This document shows positions 1-10,735 of a stretch of DNA of 64,000 nucleotides, one piece after another (the stretch's first letter is position 1; the number at the start of each line of letters is the position of its first letter). The stretch covers positions 523,617,362 to 523,681,361 of the forward strand of contig CM022297.1 of assembly GCA_011799875.1 (NCBI GenBank). The letters are read 5' to 3'. Position numbers and translations under genes: made by a program. A model generated the notes under the pieces. The model did not search any database and had not been told where the DNA came from. It saw only the letters and a list, made by a program, of their open reading frames with translations. Source of the DNA: Thinopyrum elongatum (Eukaryota; Streptophyta; Magnoliopsida; Poales; Poaceae).

Positions 1-1403
1 GGGGGCTCCTCCTGCGGCTGTTCTTCGGCTGCTTCCTCGTCAGATGAGCTCTCGGTGACTGCGCCGCTCTGTTCCCCGGTAGCCTTATCCTCCCCGGCAG
101 GTTTCTCCTCCAATACAACTCCTGCGTCGCTAGTTTCCCATTCTGTGAAGCCGACGCTGCCGGCCTCCGAGGCAAGATTCGCCTCTTCCACTCTAGTGGC
201 AATATACGCCACTTCTTCGTCAGTGGTGGCGCGGACGAGGTTTGTTTCTTCCCGGATGGCCCTCTCCGACAAGTTGTCGAAGAACTTTTGTGCCTCCTTC
301 GTAGATGGCTCGACCCAGGTCGCGTCAAGGCCATGGGGGTTGAACATTGGCATTGCGGCGATGATTGATCCCAGGGCGGAGTTGTTGCACAAAGGGATAA
401 TTCTCGCCAGCAACCTATGCTTGTCCTCACGCTGAAATAGCCTGTGGCGGAGAGCGCCAAGCTGCATAATTGTCAAGTTATTGTTCAGTCCGGGGCGCAG
501 CCTCATGATGTCTGCCGCGTTCCGAAACTCCCAAGCTGGTCTCCCCTTATTCTGCAGAGGGGCGATGCGGCGGCGAAGGAAATCAGAGCCAATCTACTCT
601 ATTGTGAGCCCGGCAGCTTTCAAACGGAGGATCCTGGTAGTGGCGATCGTGAGCTTGTCATCTTGAGCATCGAGATCACTCCAGTCCTCGCCACGGACCG
701 CCTTCTGCCGTCGGGGCGAACAGAAGGGATGGGGATCTGCTTCCTTAATCCAGCACCATTCGGACCGCCATTCCTCCCACTTCTCGCGGTAAACCCCATC
801 TAGATATATCTCCTTGTTCCATGCCCTTGGGATCCAGGCGATAGAACCGGAGAGGGCTTCCCCTTTTTGGAGGCGAGGAATAAAGTAATGGCGGAAGAGA
901 GCAGTGTTGGGAACTACTCCGGCAAAGTTTTCGCAAAGATGAGCAAAAATCGACATGCATGTTACAGCATTCGGCGTGAAATCCAGGAGATGGAAGCCGT
1001 ATGTATACATGATGTCGTTGAAGAAATCAGAGAATGGAGGGCAGAACCCGCAATAAAAATAAGCGGCGAAGAAGGGATATCTATCTGGTCCGCCTTTGGA
1101 AGAAGAACCTAGGGCCACGCGAGTCGCGGGGTGAGCCTTCGTCTCCCTCGTCCACATGCACTGGTACCGGTTCTTCAAGGCTTCCGCATCGAACGTCAGA
1201 GCGAAGACGACGTACTTCTTCCGCATCTTCACCAGCTCGCTCTCTGAGACATCAGCCTTCGTCTCCTTGCCCTTGCTCTTGCTAGCCTTGGGTGGAATGG
1301 TGGTTGCGAAGGCGGAAGCCGAGGATAGAGCGGGTGCGGAGGCGGCGAGCGGATGAGGGGAAGTTCTGCTCTGGGCTCGGGAGAGAGAAGGTAATGGCGG
1401 ATT
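1..1403 (-). pseudogene. Antisense ORF of a Gypsy-type element, Transposase_28 (PF04195)-like, one internal stop
   Basis: The minus-strand frame is open from about 1403 to the window edge except for one TAG at 594-596. Upstream of the stop the protein contains the run HLLDFTPNAV, a FAGVVPNTALFRHYF segment and PRLQKGE, which I recognise as the plant family called putative gypsy type transposon (Transposase_28). After the stop the same frame continues with RRRIAPLQ and WEFRNAADIMRLRPG and then an acidic, Glu-rich tail. No ATG lies upstream of residue 1 of the conserved part: the first internal ATG is at 1226, so the authentic start is lost or inside. The adjacent LTR reads on the plus strand, so this ORF is antisense to its host element. 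Its biochemical function is unknown. The amber codon makes it a probable pseudogene; read-through cannot be excluded. Confidence 0.7.
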
Positions 1404-1695
1404 TCAGATTGAAAGAAGAAGGGGTAAATGAGCAGCGCCTTTGCGGATTCCTTTTTATGGGGAAGGAGCGAGGCTGCCTCTTTTATTGCCCAATGTGAAT
1501 ACGCCTGTACAAGCGCGCTGCGGTCGTGGCCGTTCAGCGCACGCTTCCCACGTCGCGCATTCAACGCGCGTAGTGGGGAAGCGCAGTAAGCAGAATAATT
1601 ACAAGCAGTTAACCCCTGCCACGCATGCCCGTGTACTGTTTGGGCCTAGCCCAACAACGCCTCGCACTCGTGTGTGGCCTAGGCCCGGGGGCTCC

Positions 1696-2488
1696 TGTCG
1701 GTGTACTAAATATTGGGCCTTTAGTACCCCATACTTGTGCACGGGCAGTTGTAGCCATACCTGCGGCAAGGCTTGTCGGGGGAACAGCTGAAGATCAATT
1801 CAAGGTTATCAAAGAGACGTCCACGCCAAGGATCAGAAGATAAGGAGAACTGGAGACCAGGGGCTCGGCTCCCGGCAAGATCTTGCCGGGGTAGCCCGCC
1901 GAGCCCGGCAAGATCTGCACCCGGCAAGGTTCCGCCACTGTGCCACCGCTCTAGCGCAGCGACCAGCCTGGCATTCTAGTTCCATCCCTGGATGCATAGC
2001 AGGGCACTAGTGGAGGCGAGCTTAAGCGGTGCTGATGGGATGGCCCCTTTTTTCATCCCCAAGAAAGTAAGGACACCTAAACGAACACCTCATGGTGCAT
2101 TAAATGCATTTGTCCAAAACCGTCAGTGATTAGGTATGATAATCATGTAGCTACTTTACACCTCGCATATGAGCAGTTTGCCACTGTGGTGACCTCTTTG
2201 ATCATATAAAAGGAGACCCAAGGCAACTGCTACAGGGGGGAACACTCTCGGCTCATTCTGCATGTGTAGCTGCTGCATGAACACACTGTTCATTGCAAGC
2301 GCTCCATGAACTGGGACGAAAACACTGATAATAAACTAAAGCAGGAATAGGGTTTTACGCTGATGAGCGGCCCGAACCTGGGTAAAAATTCCCTCGCGTT
2401 GATCATCGGTTCTGCTCTTTGTGCATACCTCTCTACCTGCCGAACCATAAAAGAGTCGTTCGGATCCCATAGGTGTGGTACGCCGACA
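1696..2488 (+). mobile_element. LTR of a Gypsy-type retrotransposon (probably the 3' LTR)
   Basis: The 793 bp segment begins TGTCGGTGTA and ends TACGCCGACA, so it has inverted TGTCGG/CCGACA ends. A TATA motif (TATAAA, 2205-2210) followed by AGGAG and an AATAAA at about 2325 put the promoter on the plus strand. The G/C-rich purine-leaning stretch AGGCCCGGGGGCTCC (1681-1695) just left of it fits a polypurine-tract position, and no tRNA-type primer binding site follows 2488. It is therefore read as the 3' LTR of an element extending left, outside the window. The expected target duplication copy on this side would be GTTTC (2489-2493). A solo LTR is the alternative. Confidence 0.75.
1871..1890. 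repeat. 20-bp perfect palindrome inside the LTR
   Basis: CCCGGCAAGATCTTGCCGGG equals its own reverse complement. Partial copies of the arm (CCCGGCAAG) recur at about 1910 and 1920. It lies in the U3 part of the LTR, upstream of the TATA box, so a protein-binding or cruciform role is possible but not shown. Confidence 0.8.
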
Positions 2489-3240
2489 GTTTCTAACGGC
2501 TAATATTAAAGCTTATCACTATCTGTCTGACCCATGTGTATATATCAATCAGGAATTCAGGATTAGATCTCATGTGGCACAGTGACATGCATGTACGCAC
2601 CGGCAAGCCAAGCCGGCCGGCCGGCGACCGACGCAGCATGCATGTCCATGCAACATGCACACACGCACGCCGGCACGTCGGACCACGTGCATCCGTGCAC
2701 ACACACTCACGTAAGCATGTCCCCGCATCATTCGTACCTCGCGTCGACGGTGTCCAAGGCAGGGGCGGATGGGCGAAGATGGCGAGCTAGCCGGCGTAGC
2801 GCCCGGATGACTCGATCTGAGCGGAGGGGGCGGGGAGGGAACCTGGAGGTCGACGGTACAACAAGCAGGATCCCCCGTGGCCCCATTGGAGATGACAGGA
2901 TGGCGATGACGGTGGAGAAGGGATGGTGGCGAAAGAGAGAGGAGAGGGGCCAGCGACGGTAGAGTAAGGTGATGAGATGGATCCGTTGAAGGTCAGGGTG
3001 GCCGGATTGGGTGAGGAAGAATCAGGAGAAGCAACAGAGGCTGGATTGGTAGGACTAAGGAAGGAGGGTGGCTAGGTCGCGGGGGGGGGGGGGGGGGTGG
3101 GGGGGGGGGGGGGGGGGGGGTTGGGTTGGAATGGTAAAGTGTTAGGTGTAGGATCTGCTCTAGAAAATTATATTTGAGGGAAGGAGGGCTCTTTGGATGG
3201 TGAGATTGGTCATTTTGGGCCACAATCGCCATTGACACTA
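2489..3240. other. Intergenic, no gene seen; contains a long poly-G tract
   Basis: No convincing ORF or transposon end was recognised. The segment has a CATG-rich part (2580-2720) and at 3081-3120 an uninterrupted G tract broken by one T (17 G, T, 22 G). Such a tract can form G-quadruplex DNA and is also a frequent assembly or sequencing error site. Confidence 0.6.
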
Positions 3241-3289
3241 TCTTTTAAGCCTGAAATCAAGAAGAATATGCCAATATTAACCGGAAATC

Positions 3290-4020
3290 AACGGTGACCA
3301 GAGATCGGGAGCTCATTTTCAAAATACAATTTCTACAGCATGAATTTTTTCGATTTTTTTTGTGTGAACCTCATACACATGTATATTACGTGTGAACACT
3401 CATACACATTGTTTCGATTTTTTATTTTTTGCTTGTTTAAGAAAATTTGGGATTTGAAAAAAGTTTAGAATTTCAAAAAATGTTCACTAATGGAAAAAAT
3501 GTTCACAACTTCAAAACAATATTCACAATTTTTTAAAATAATTTTTTTTTGCATTTCGGTGGACATTTTTGTATTTGAGGAACTAATTTTAAATTTAAAG
3601 AACATTTTTTTGAAATTGGTGATCAAATTCTAAATTCAATTATTTTTTTTGAAATTTATAAAAAATATTGAATTCTATAACATGCTTTGAATTCGACAAA
3701 CATTTTTAAATATGACAATTTTTTAAAAAAAATTCATGCACATTTTTTGGATTTGATGAAAAGTTATTTTGATGAATTTTTTGAATTCGATGAAGAAAGA
3801 TTGAATTTTAAAAAAAAATCCTATTTGAAAAATTGTTCAAATTTCTAATAATGTTCACCAATTTGAAAAAAATGCTCCCAGATTTCATAAAATGTTTGCG
3901 AATTTGGAAGGAAAAAACGAAAAGGAAAATAAACAAAAAATTTAAAGAGAAAGAAAAAGAAAAAGAGATAAAAACGAAAGGGAAAACAAGAAAAAAGAAA
4001 ATAAAATGATCTAGAACCTT
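3290..4020. repeat. A/T-rich degenerate repeat region
   Basis: About 730 bp made of loosely repeated words such as GAACATTTTTT, GAATTCGA and GAAATT. No ORF of meaning. This kind of degenerate TTGAA/AACATTTTT sequence is common filler in Triticeae intergenic DNA. It ends at about 4020, where composition returns to mixed. Confidence 0.5.
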
Positions 4021-4274
4021 CCCAAAACCGGAAACGGCTAGCTGGGCTGGCCCAAACCTACGCAGCGTGAAGGTGGGGGGGTGGGGGGGTCGCTAGGCAG
4101 CGTGCCGCGCGCCAAATAGCATCTGCCGCGGTGGTGATGGCAATGATGGCAATTATCCAATTGCTTATGGGTCTACCCACCTAGAGTATATATATTTTTT
4201 CTGCTTGTGTAGTTGAAATTATCTCTATACTGCAACTTTATAGAAGTGAACCAAGGACATGTGTACTAAAATAC

Positions 4275-5250
4275 TCCATGCAGTGTGGAAGTCTACGATC
4301 CACTCAAAGAGAACTAAGTATGGTTCTTAAAAAGGAAAGATATGTTTCAGTCTTAAATCAAAATTATCACCCAACTTGGCCCTATCTCTGGTCCTCCTGC
4401 ATGGTTGCTCCCCTCCAATCTCCTTGGCACTAGATTCTGACAGACACAAGCAAGAACATATGCAAAAGCTATCCTATAGGATTGACAGATTCTGAATTTG
4501 GGTTGGCAGCTCCAGCGCGCGATGGAATCGTTATCACTTATGAGCACTAACGATCATGCCATGGTCGACCCTCGACAACGATACACCATATCAGTGCTAC
4601 CTGAATTGATTTTCATTGTCACTCGTCAACTAAACATATAAGCTAGGCTAATTTTATCGGCCGAGCTAGCAGAAGTATATGTCCTGCGTGCAACTTGCAG
4701 ATGTATGTTAGATCTTTAGACGGGCAGAGAAGCTGGTCAAAAGGACCCACAATAATTGCATGCAGATGATTCTGCTGGCTGGCTTGATCGCGTCACTGTA
4801 CTAGACACTGAAACACACGAACTTCTGAAGAATCCTTGGACAAAAAATAGCTCAACTTTTTGGCTCTTGGCAACTAGATAGATAGAGCTAGTGGATTTGG
4901 CACTATGTGTTGTAGTAGTAGATGCTTGAAGAATGTAGCTTTTGTTAGCGTAAATTCTATGGTGAAATCTGTGTGTCGATCGAGATGCTGGGTGGCCGGC
5001 CACACGCCGTGCAACCTGGGTGTGCTGGCTTTGCAAGGGGGTGCGATGAGCATCTCCTGCCGTGGTGGGAGATCTTTGTATCCATCAGCAACCTTTTGGA
5101 GATACCAGATGATGAAAACAACATGGGGATATTACTGTGTCATGGGAGCAATTAACTATCCAAGAGAAAAGTCTGTTCCATGTCCACTGTTTTGCTTTGT
5201 TTTCTTTCTATTATTTAGTAAATAGAGAATATCTAGAGGAAATTTGCATA
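4275..5250. repeat. Unidentified ~0.9 kb dispersed repeat, copy 1 of 4
   Basis: Shares an ordered set of landmarks with three other blocks in the window: GTGGAAGTCTACGATCCACT near its start, TATCACCCAACTTGGCCC, GAATCGTTATCA, GAGCTGGTCAAA-like sequence, GTGCGATGAGCA, ATACCAGATGATGAAAACAA and finally a TCTA(G/A)AGGAAATTTGCA-like end. No coding frame is conserved between copies. It may be a non-autonomous transposon family or a local segmental duplication. Confidence 0.6.
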
Positions 5251-5534
5251 TATAGGCATGTCAGCTTTGAGAACACATAACACTCTGCAATAATGTATTT
5301 TCTTTTCTTTTTTGAAGGCCAACATGACAAGCTTTATAAGGCAAAATGGAGTAAGCCGGAGCCCAACCAGGTAAAACTCAATGTATATGCGACTTTCTCA
5401 TCCTAGCTTCCTTCTTTGACCTGCTGTGAGGTGCGATGGTGGACAAGGCAACGATGTTGAAGCATCTAAACAAGGAAGCGTGATTGCCATGAGTTAGTTC
5501 TACGCCATAATAGTCCTCTATTAATCGGAAATCC

Positions 5535-5850
5535 TTTGGTGCTCCCGGGAGCGCGCGCTCCTGCACGCGGAAAAAATATTTCAAAATGTAAAAAAATTCC
5601 AAACGAAAATTTGACGCATACATCTCGACATTATATGTGTGCACGTCAAGTTTCGAAGAAAACCGACATTTTTTGTGGCTTGTGTAAAAAAGACAAAACG
5701 ATGTCTTGTGAAAAGCATTTTTAACACCGGATTTTGTCTTTTCACGTGCGACACATACGTTGTCAGTTTTTCGCGAAACGACTTTGTGAGCATGTACAAT
5801 ATCAAGATGTACGCGTCAAGTTTATGATAAATAATCTCCTGCACGCGGGG
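5535..5850. mobile_element. Foldback/MITE-like element with imperfect inverted arms
   Basis: The segment between GGTGCTCCCGGGAGC and CTCCTGCACGCGGGG folds on itself: the left arm with GACGCATACATCTCGACATT pairs with the reverse complement of the right arm around 5780-5820 (CAAGATGTACGCGTCAAG). The centre lies near 5710 (AAAGACAAAAC / GTCTTTT). No coding potential is visible. The exact ends and target duplication could not be fixed. Confidence 0.5.
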
Positions 5851-6184
5851 TCGTGAGTGGTACTACCGACATGTTTTCTAGGCTCGGGAGTGGTGATTGA
5901 TCACCAAAGTTGTGCCATGGCCTAGTGGTTTTTAAAAGCATCCAAAAAGCGTATGGCCTAGCTCTTGTTAGTTTCATCAGGGGTTAATCCGATTTAGTAA
6001 AAAAGTACACATGTTCAGCCCATGTCAATATGAAACACCGTGATGGCTATTTTTTCGGCTTGCTCGGGACATCATGCACAATGGCAATGGTTAACTTTAC
6101 TCATTGTCCGCGAACGGAACGGCTTGTGGCATATCTATTTTTTCTTTTCGACATTAAATTAAATTACCGAAACACATAAATTGT

Positions 6185-6975
6185 CTTTTGCTACCATGGG
6201 GTGGGGAAGTCTAAGTTCCACTCGAAAAGCATAATGGAATGATAAGTTCGTTCATAAAAGAGGCGATACTCTTCCCTCTCAAATTAAATTACGAAAACAA
6301 ATTAATAGTTCGCCGATACCATAAGCCTAAGATCCAGTTGAAGAGCATAAATGGAAACAATAAGTTGGTTCGATATGTTTCCCTCTCAAACAGAAATTAT
6401 CACCCAACTTGGGCCTATGTCGAGCTCTCCTCCGGTGTCAAGGGCACAACCTAGATTCTGTCAGCCACGGGCAGGAACATATCCCACGTCTATGTGCGGA
6501 AAGCCGATAGGATTGGCTGATTCTCAATTTTTGCACATAGCTGCGATAGGAAAGGAATCGTTATCATCACCGGTGATCAGGTATTCAAGTCGCTGTCAAC
6601 GGCGACACATCGTCGTGCTGAATCCTCGTTCAACTTGTAACTAGGCAAAAGCCCTTGTTGGCTCTGTCGGCTGGCCAAGCCAAAAAGTTGCAGGGAGGAA
6701 TGGCCGGCCACTAGCTAGCTGCATATGCATGTGTATGCAACTCGCACGCGTTAGAACCTTGGGCAGCTGCAGCAGCCAAGCTGGTCAAAGGCTGGCTCCA
6801 GAACTATTGCAGCCTGGCGATTCTGCTAGCTTGCTAGCGCCACTGGTTGAGAGACGAGGGTGAGCATCTCCTGCCTGCCTTGGCCGATGAGATCTGGCTG
6901 GGTACAGGGATAAGATATCCGCATATCGCGGCCTTTTGCAGATATATACCAGATGATGCTCACCCTCGTCAGATG
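6185..6975. repeat. Unidentified ~0.9 kb dispersed repeat, copy 2 of 4
   Basis: Starts with CCATGGGGTGGGGAAGTC and runs through TATCACCCAACTTGGGCC, CAGCCACGGGCAGGAACATA, GGAATCGTTATCA, AGCTGGTCAAAGGCTGGCTC and TATACCAGATGATG. Order and spacing of the landmarks match copy 1 and copy 4; the tail after 6975 diverges. It lies 2.2 kb from the RADIALIS-like gene. Confidence 0.6.
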
Positions 6976-7383
6976 AATCAGAACTCCTTGGGTCGAAACT
7001 AAATCTCCCTCCCAGAGCTCTAGCCACCTCCTCTCGAGTTACTCAAGTGAGAGTGAATGAGTTACTCAAGTGAAATTGAGTGAGTTACATGCCCATGGGG
7101 ACTTTATATAGTAGAGGTCCTTGATAAATTACCAAGGCTACACATGAGAGTGATATGTGGGGAAGGATATATATAGGTCAAGTTTGGTAAGGGCAACTCC
7201 AACGCGGATCATCAAAATGGAACTCAACAAATGTGTGGAGGCCATCCAACCGTAGGCACCAAATGTCCGCTGCCAGTTTTTTTTTCATACCCGGAGTATT
7301 CAAAATAATCAAATATAAACAACACAATTCGTAACCAACTGAAAGAGGAATATTTCAATGCAACAATATTTCAAATAAAAGTA

Positions 7384-7461
7384 CTCTCTCTGATCCATAT
7401 TAATTGTCGTTGATTTAGTAGTTGTACTAAATCAGCGAAAATTAATATGGATAGGAGGGAG
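7384..7461. mobile_element. Stowaway MITE nested in the Harbinger element
   Basis: A 78 bp near-palindrome from CTCTCTCTGATCC to GGATAGGAGGGAG, flanked by TA on both sides (7382-7383, 7462-7463). Ends and TA duplication are diagnostic of Stowaway (Tc1/mariner-derived) MITEs. Confidence 0.85.
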
Positions 7462-7614
7462 TATTACAATCTAAACATGAAGTTTTGAAATAAAAAAGTT
7501 AAAGTTTGAATTCAACTTTGTCAGATACGTGTTCTAATTGTCCATGTAAAAGCCGCAAAGATGCTCAACCAGATCATTCTCAAGCTTCACATGAGTGTTC
7601 CTTGATTGTGAATT

Positions 7615-7870
7615 TGATGATGCATTTGGAGAAAATCCTCAAATGTTGTCGGATTCTGCTCTGGAAGCTGAATAGGATCACCCACTTTTTAGAAATCCAG
7701 ACCATGAAGAACTACATAACTCTCGTCCTCCACGATCATGTTGTGCATGATCACACCAGCTGTCATCACCTCCGAGAATGTCTCTATATCCCATTGTTTA
7801 GCAGGTCCACAAACACTGCAAAATTGTTTGAACCGGTCCCAATGTTGTCGGTTTGTAGGATTTCGAACAT
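7615..7870 (-). pseudogene. PIF/Harbinger transposase C-terminal remnant
   Basis: On the minus strand at 7721-7818 the translation contains AKQWDIETFSEVMTAG followed by VIMHNMIVEDE. This matches the conserved C-terminal part of plant Harbinger nucleases (DDE_Tnp_4 family), in which an H-N-M-I-x-E-D-E run near the end is characteristic. Upstream and downstream the frame is broken by shifts and stops, and the catalytic DDE part is missing. It has no expected activity and only serves to identify the element. Confidence 0.75.
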
Positions 7871-7976
7871 CCGGACTAGTCCAAATAATTTTGGTGTCCG
7901 CCGTTGAATGGCAGAAAATGTCCTCCCGTCCAAACAGTTGCGGGCGATTTAGTGACCCCCGTTGGAGTTGCCCTAA

Positions 7977-9151
7977 TCTACGAAGACTAGTAAATATTGG
8001 AGGGTTTATAGTTCATGGTGAGCCATCCTTCTAGCTACTCTGATGCGCTTTGGCTGTCTAGGGCAACTCTTCAGTTGGGCCCTTTTGCTCTTCTTTTATT
8101 TCAGTCGTCCGTCTCTTTTACTTTGTATTTTCCTGTGACTTGTTAACCATGAAGGGCTTGTTTTTGAGTTTTGTTGACTTGTTGTCGTCTTGACCATTTT
8201 GCCACATAGGACCGGGTGGGACCCAGGTAAATTAGTTATTCCTACAATAGTTCCCAACTAGGGGGGAGCTTACCTCTGGAAACCCTTGCACTTGAGGAGC
8301 AATAAACGATTGGCTAGCATGATCCAAGCACAACAACCTGAAGCGGCTCCACCATCATCAAAGGGGATGTTGGAGCGGTTCCACTGAGTGGAAGGGGAAC
8401 CATTGACTTCAACGGGCGGAAGGGGAGGAGGCGGCCCATGGCCCGGACCTGGTGTTGTCAATGGTTCCTCCACCCATATCTGCGGGAGCTCCACTATCAA
8501 CAACAACGATGAACCCATGCAAGGAGAGGTGTGATTTGTAGTAGTGTGATTTGTTCTCGGTTCTGCTCTGCCATTTGATCAATTGGTGCTTGTTCTCCGT
8601 CCTTGGTCACATAATATTATTTTAACATATATACTCATGATCTCCACTGCCTCTATTGTGGCACCTCAACGAGATGCTAAGCCGTAAATGCTCCCCCCAA
8701 AAAATACGTGATTAAAGCGTGAAACACACCGCAGTTGTTTTGTCTTTGTATTAGTAGTATGTCTGTGTATAACATATTTGGCATTAACATCAGTTTATCT
8801 CTCCATTGATATGGACATATGGTTACATGTGCAGACAATAATATAAGGATAATATTAATATTGTACATTAGAATACATACGAGATAAGTTAAACCCATGT
8901 GAGTAAGGAGACAAGTCGATCTCACGTACATACTTATAGACCACTACCCACTAGAGTATTATGAACATGCATGCATCTGCATAATCGGACGACATTTCTG
9001 CCCGCTAGTCGTGCATGTATACATTGACATGGAGTCATGGACACCAAGCACACGCTTATAAGTATTAAGGTTCCCCCATGCACCATGCACATGCTCCGTT
9101 CAATCCATCTGTGTAGTGTGTATCATCCCTTGCCCATTACCCGATTACCGC
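7977..9151. other. Intergenic, nothing recognised
   Basis: No gene or transposon end could be supported between the Harbinger element and the RADIALIS-like gene. A proline/glycine-rich plus-strand stretch around 8310-8520 could be a decayed retrotransposon leader, but no conserved domain is visible. The last ~250 bp (8900-9151) would be the 3' flank of the downstream minus-strand gene. Confidence 0.4.
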
Positions 9152-9521
9152 CTAGATCTTCAAGTGCTTCAACCTGGTCACCAAAATTACCAGCTTAAGC
9201 CAACCTTAAAGCCATGCATAACTGATAAGAAACGCAGTGATGGCGGTCGTACCTGTCGGCCTCGTAGCTGCCGTTGTGGCCGGGGCCGGGGCATGGGGAA
9301 CGGTAGGCGGGGAAAGGCACCTTGCCAGCCTCGATCCGGGCGATGTCGTGGACGAGCAGCTCGTAGTAGCGCCTGACGTCGTCCGCCGACTTGCCGCCAC
9401 CGACAGCGCAGGCGATGTTGTGCCAGCGGTCGGGCGTGTCCCTGTCATGCACCGCCAGCGCCTGCTCGAACAGCTTGTTCTGCTTCGGCGTCCACCCCGC
9501 GCTCATCGACAGAGAAGCCAT
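9152..9521 (-). CDS. RADIALIS-like SANT/MYB transcription factor, two exons
   Basis: Exon 1 is 9521-9253 and exon 2 is 9173-9152, separated by a 79-nt intron with GT (9252-9251) and AG (9175-9174). Together they give 96 aa. The single MYB/SANT repeat covers about residues 8-62: W10 begins the first helix (WTPKQNKLFEQALAV), then DTPDRWHNIA and KSADDVRRYYELL with the RYYELL signature of the RADIALIS/RSM family, then KVPFPAY. The last seven residues (RLKHLKI) come from the tiny second exon and match the usual C-terminus of this family. Such small nuclear proteins act by competing for partner MYB-like proteins in floral and growth control. Reading through the donor site would instead add an unrelated tail, so the spliced form is preferred. 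No in-frame damage is visible. Confidence 0.9.
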
Positions 9522-9650
9522 TGATGTTGCTCGACGATTGGTTCCTCGAACGATAATTAAGCTGCTATATACCTTAACTTATGACCTGAACTACGCTTGG
9601 ATGTTGGCTGCTGGTGAGATGGATGGGGAAGAAGGTGTGAGAAGAGGTGC

Positions 9651-9660
9651 TACTTATAGC
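9651..9660 (-). promoter_or_regulatory. Candidate TATA box of the RADIALIS-like gene
   Basis: CTATAAGTAG on the minus strand, about 130 nt upstream of the ATG at 9521. Position and sequence fit a plant core promoter; a second TATA-like stretch (CTATATA, near 9570) is closer and less likely. Confidence 0.4.
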
Positions 9661-10354
9661 AGTCGAGGAGGACTCAGAAGATGGACGATAATGTGCATAC
9701 GAGTGGAGGGCGAAAAACTAGAGGAATTTTGAAGCAGCAGGCCAGAACGAGAGGACTGAGGAGGGGGGTCGATTGGAGAAAGGAACAAACATTTCTGTCC
9801 CCTGGAAGTGGGGGATCTACCTTTCTATCTTTTTGGCCCTTTTGCGTCGCGAATCGCTTCAGCATCCTTCCTCACCTCCTCCCTCTCAAAGATTCAAAGA
9901 AAAAAACGTAAATATATATGCATCCATACATGCATATACATGTATGCTTTCGTAGTTAAAGTTGAGACATGTGCATCTTCATATGCAGATACCAAAGCCT
10001 TCTGTCATTTAAAAAAAATCCATCGTTAGTGAATCAAAGCTTTTTGTTACACCAAATTAAGCAAGTTCTATTAGCTTTGAAGTGTTCATGTATATCCATG
10101 TTTGACTCTTATTTACACCACAAAATAGCGAAAAACTATTCTTATTACTAGTGTTGTGGTTCGACCAACTTCTTGCGGGCGTGATGATCTTGGTTCTACC
10201 ACCGGCATATTTGGTGCAGTAATGTTGGGTTGTTACTGTCTTGACTGTACCTTAAAAATCTCCAATCTTCATAATATTCAGAGGATAACACCAAAGATAA
10301 AGAAAAATAGCTAATTGTTACATGTGAAGTAGCTAGCTATACGAAATTCAATTC

Positions 10355-10735
10355 GGTGCCCAGGCTCATCTGCACCCGGTTAGAAACAAAATCAAAACAA
10401 ATACTAAATAAATTCAAAAAAATCCAATTTTTTTTTGTGTGATAGACAATTGTATGTGTGAGGTTCGCTCCAAATTTCAACTTATTTGGACATCTGAGCA
10501 GCTCTCAGCAAAAAAACAAATCGGGTCAGAACAGTGTATGAACAGTAAACTTTTTTACAGACCCTGAATTTGTCTTTTTTGCTGAGAGTTGCTCAGATGT
10601 CCAAATGAGTTGAAATTTTGAGCGCACCTCACGCATAAACTTATCTACCACACACAAAAAAATTGGAGTTTTTTGAATTTTTTAGTATTTGTTTTGATTT
10701 TTTTCGTCAGGGGGGTGCAGATGAGCTCGGGAGCA
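10355..10735. mobile_element. Foldback/MITE element with ~180 bp inverted arms
   Basis: Left arm landmarks GCTCATCTGCACCC, CAAAACAAATACTAAA, TGTGAGGTTCGCTC, TGGACATCTGAGCA and CTCTCAGCAAAAAA reappear in reverse complement on the right side in the same order (for example TGCTGAGAGTTGCTCAGATG and GGGTGCAGATGAGC). The centre is near 10545. No coding region. Target duplication not resolved. Confidence 0.75.

Larger units (their letters stand above)
7191..7973. mobile_element. PIF/Harbinger element, deletion derivative, with TAA target duplication
   Basis: The ends are 17-nt inverted repeats differing at one base: GGGCAACTCCAACGCGG at the left and the reverse complement of GGGCAACTCCAACGGGG at the right. 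TAA flanks both ends (7188-7190 and 7974-7976), the 3-bp TWA duplication typical of PIF/Harbinger. Inside, a frameshifted piece of transposase lies on the minus strand. At 783 bp it is far shorter than an autonomous element, and it carries a nested Stowaway MITE. Confidence 0.85.

Noticed and set aside
2993..3238. Proline-rich minus-strand frame at the poly-G tract
   Set aside because: Created by the homopolymer; no conserved sequence.
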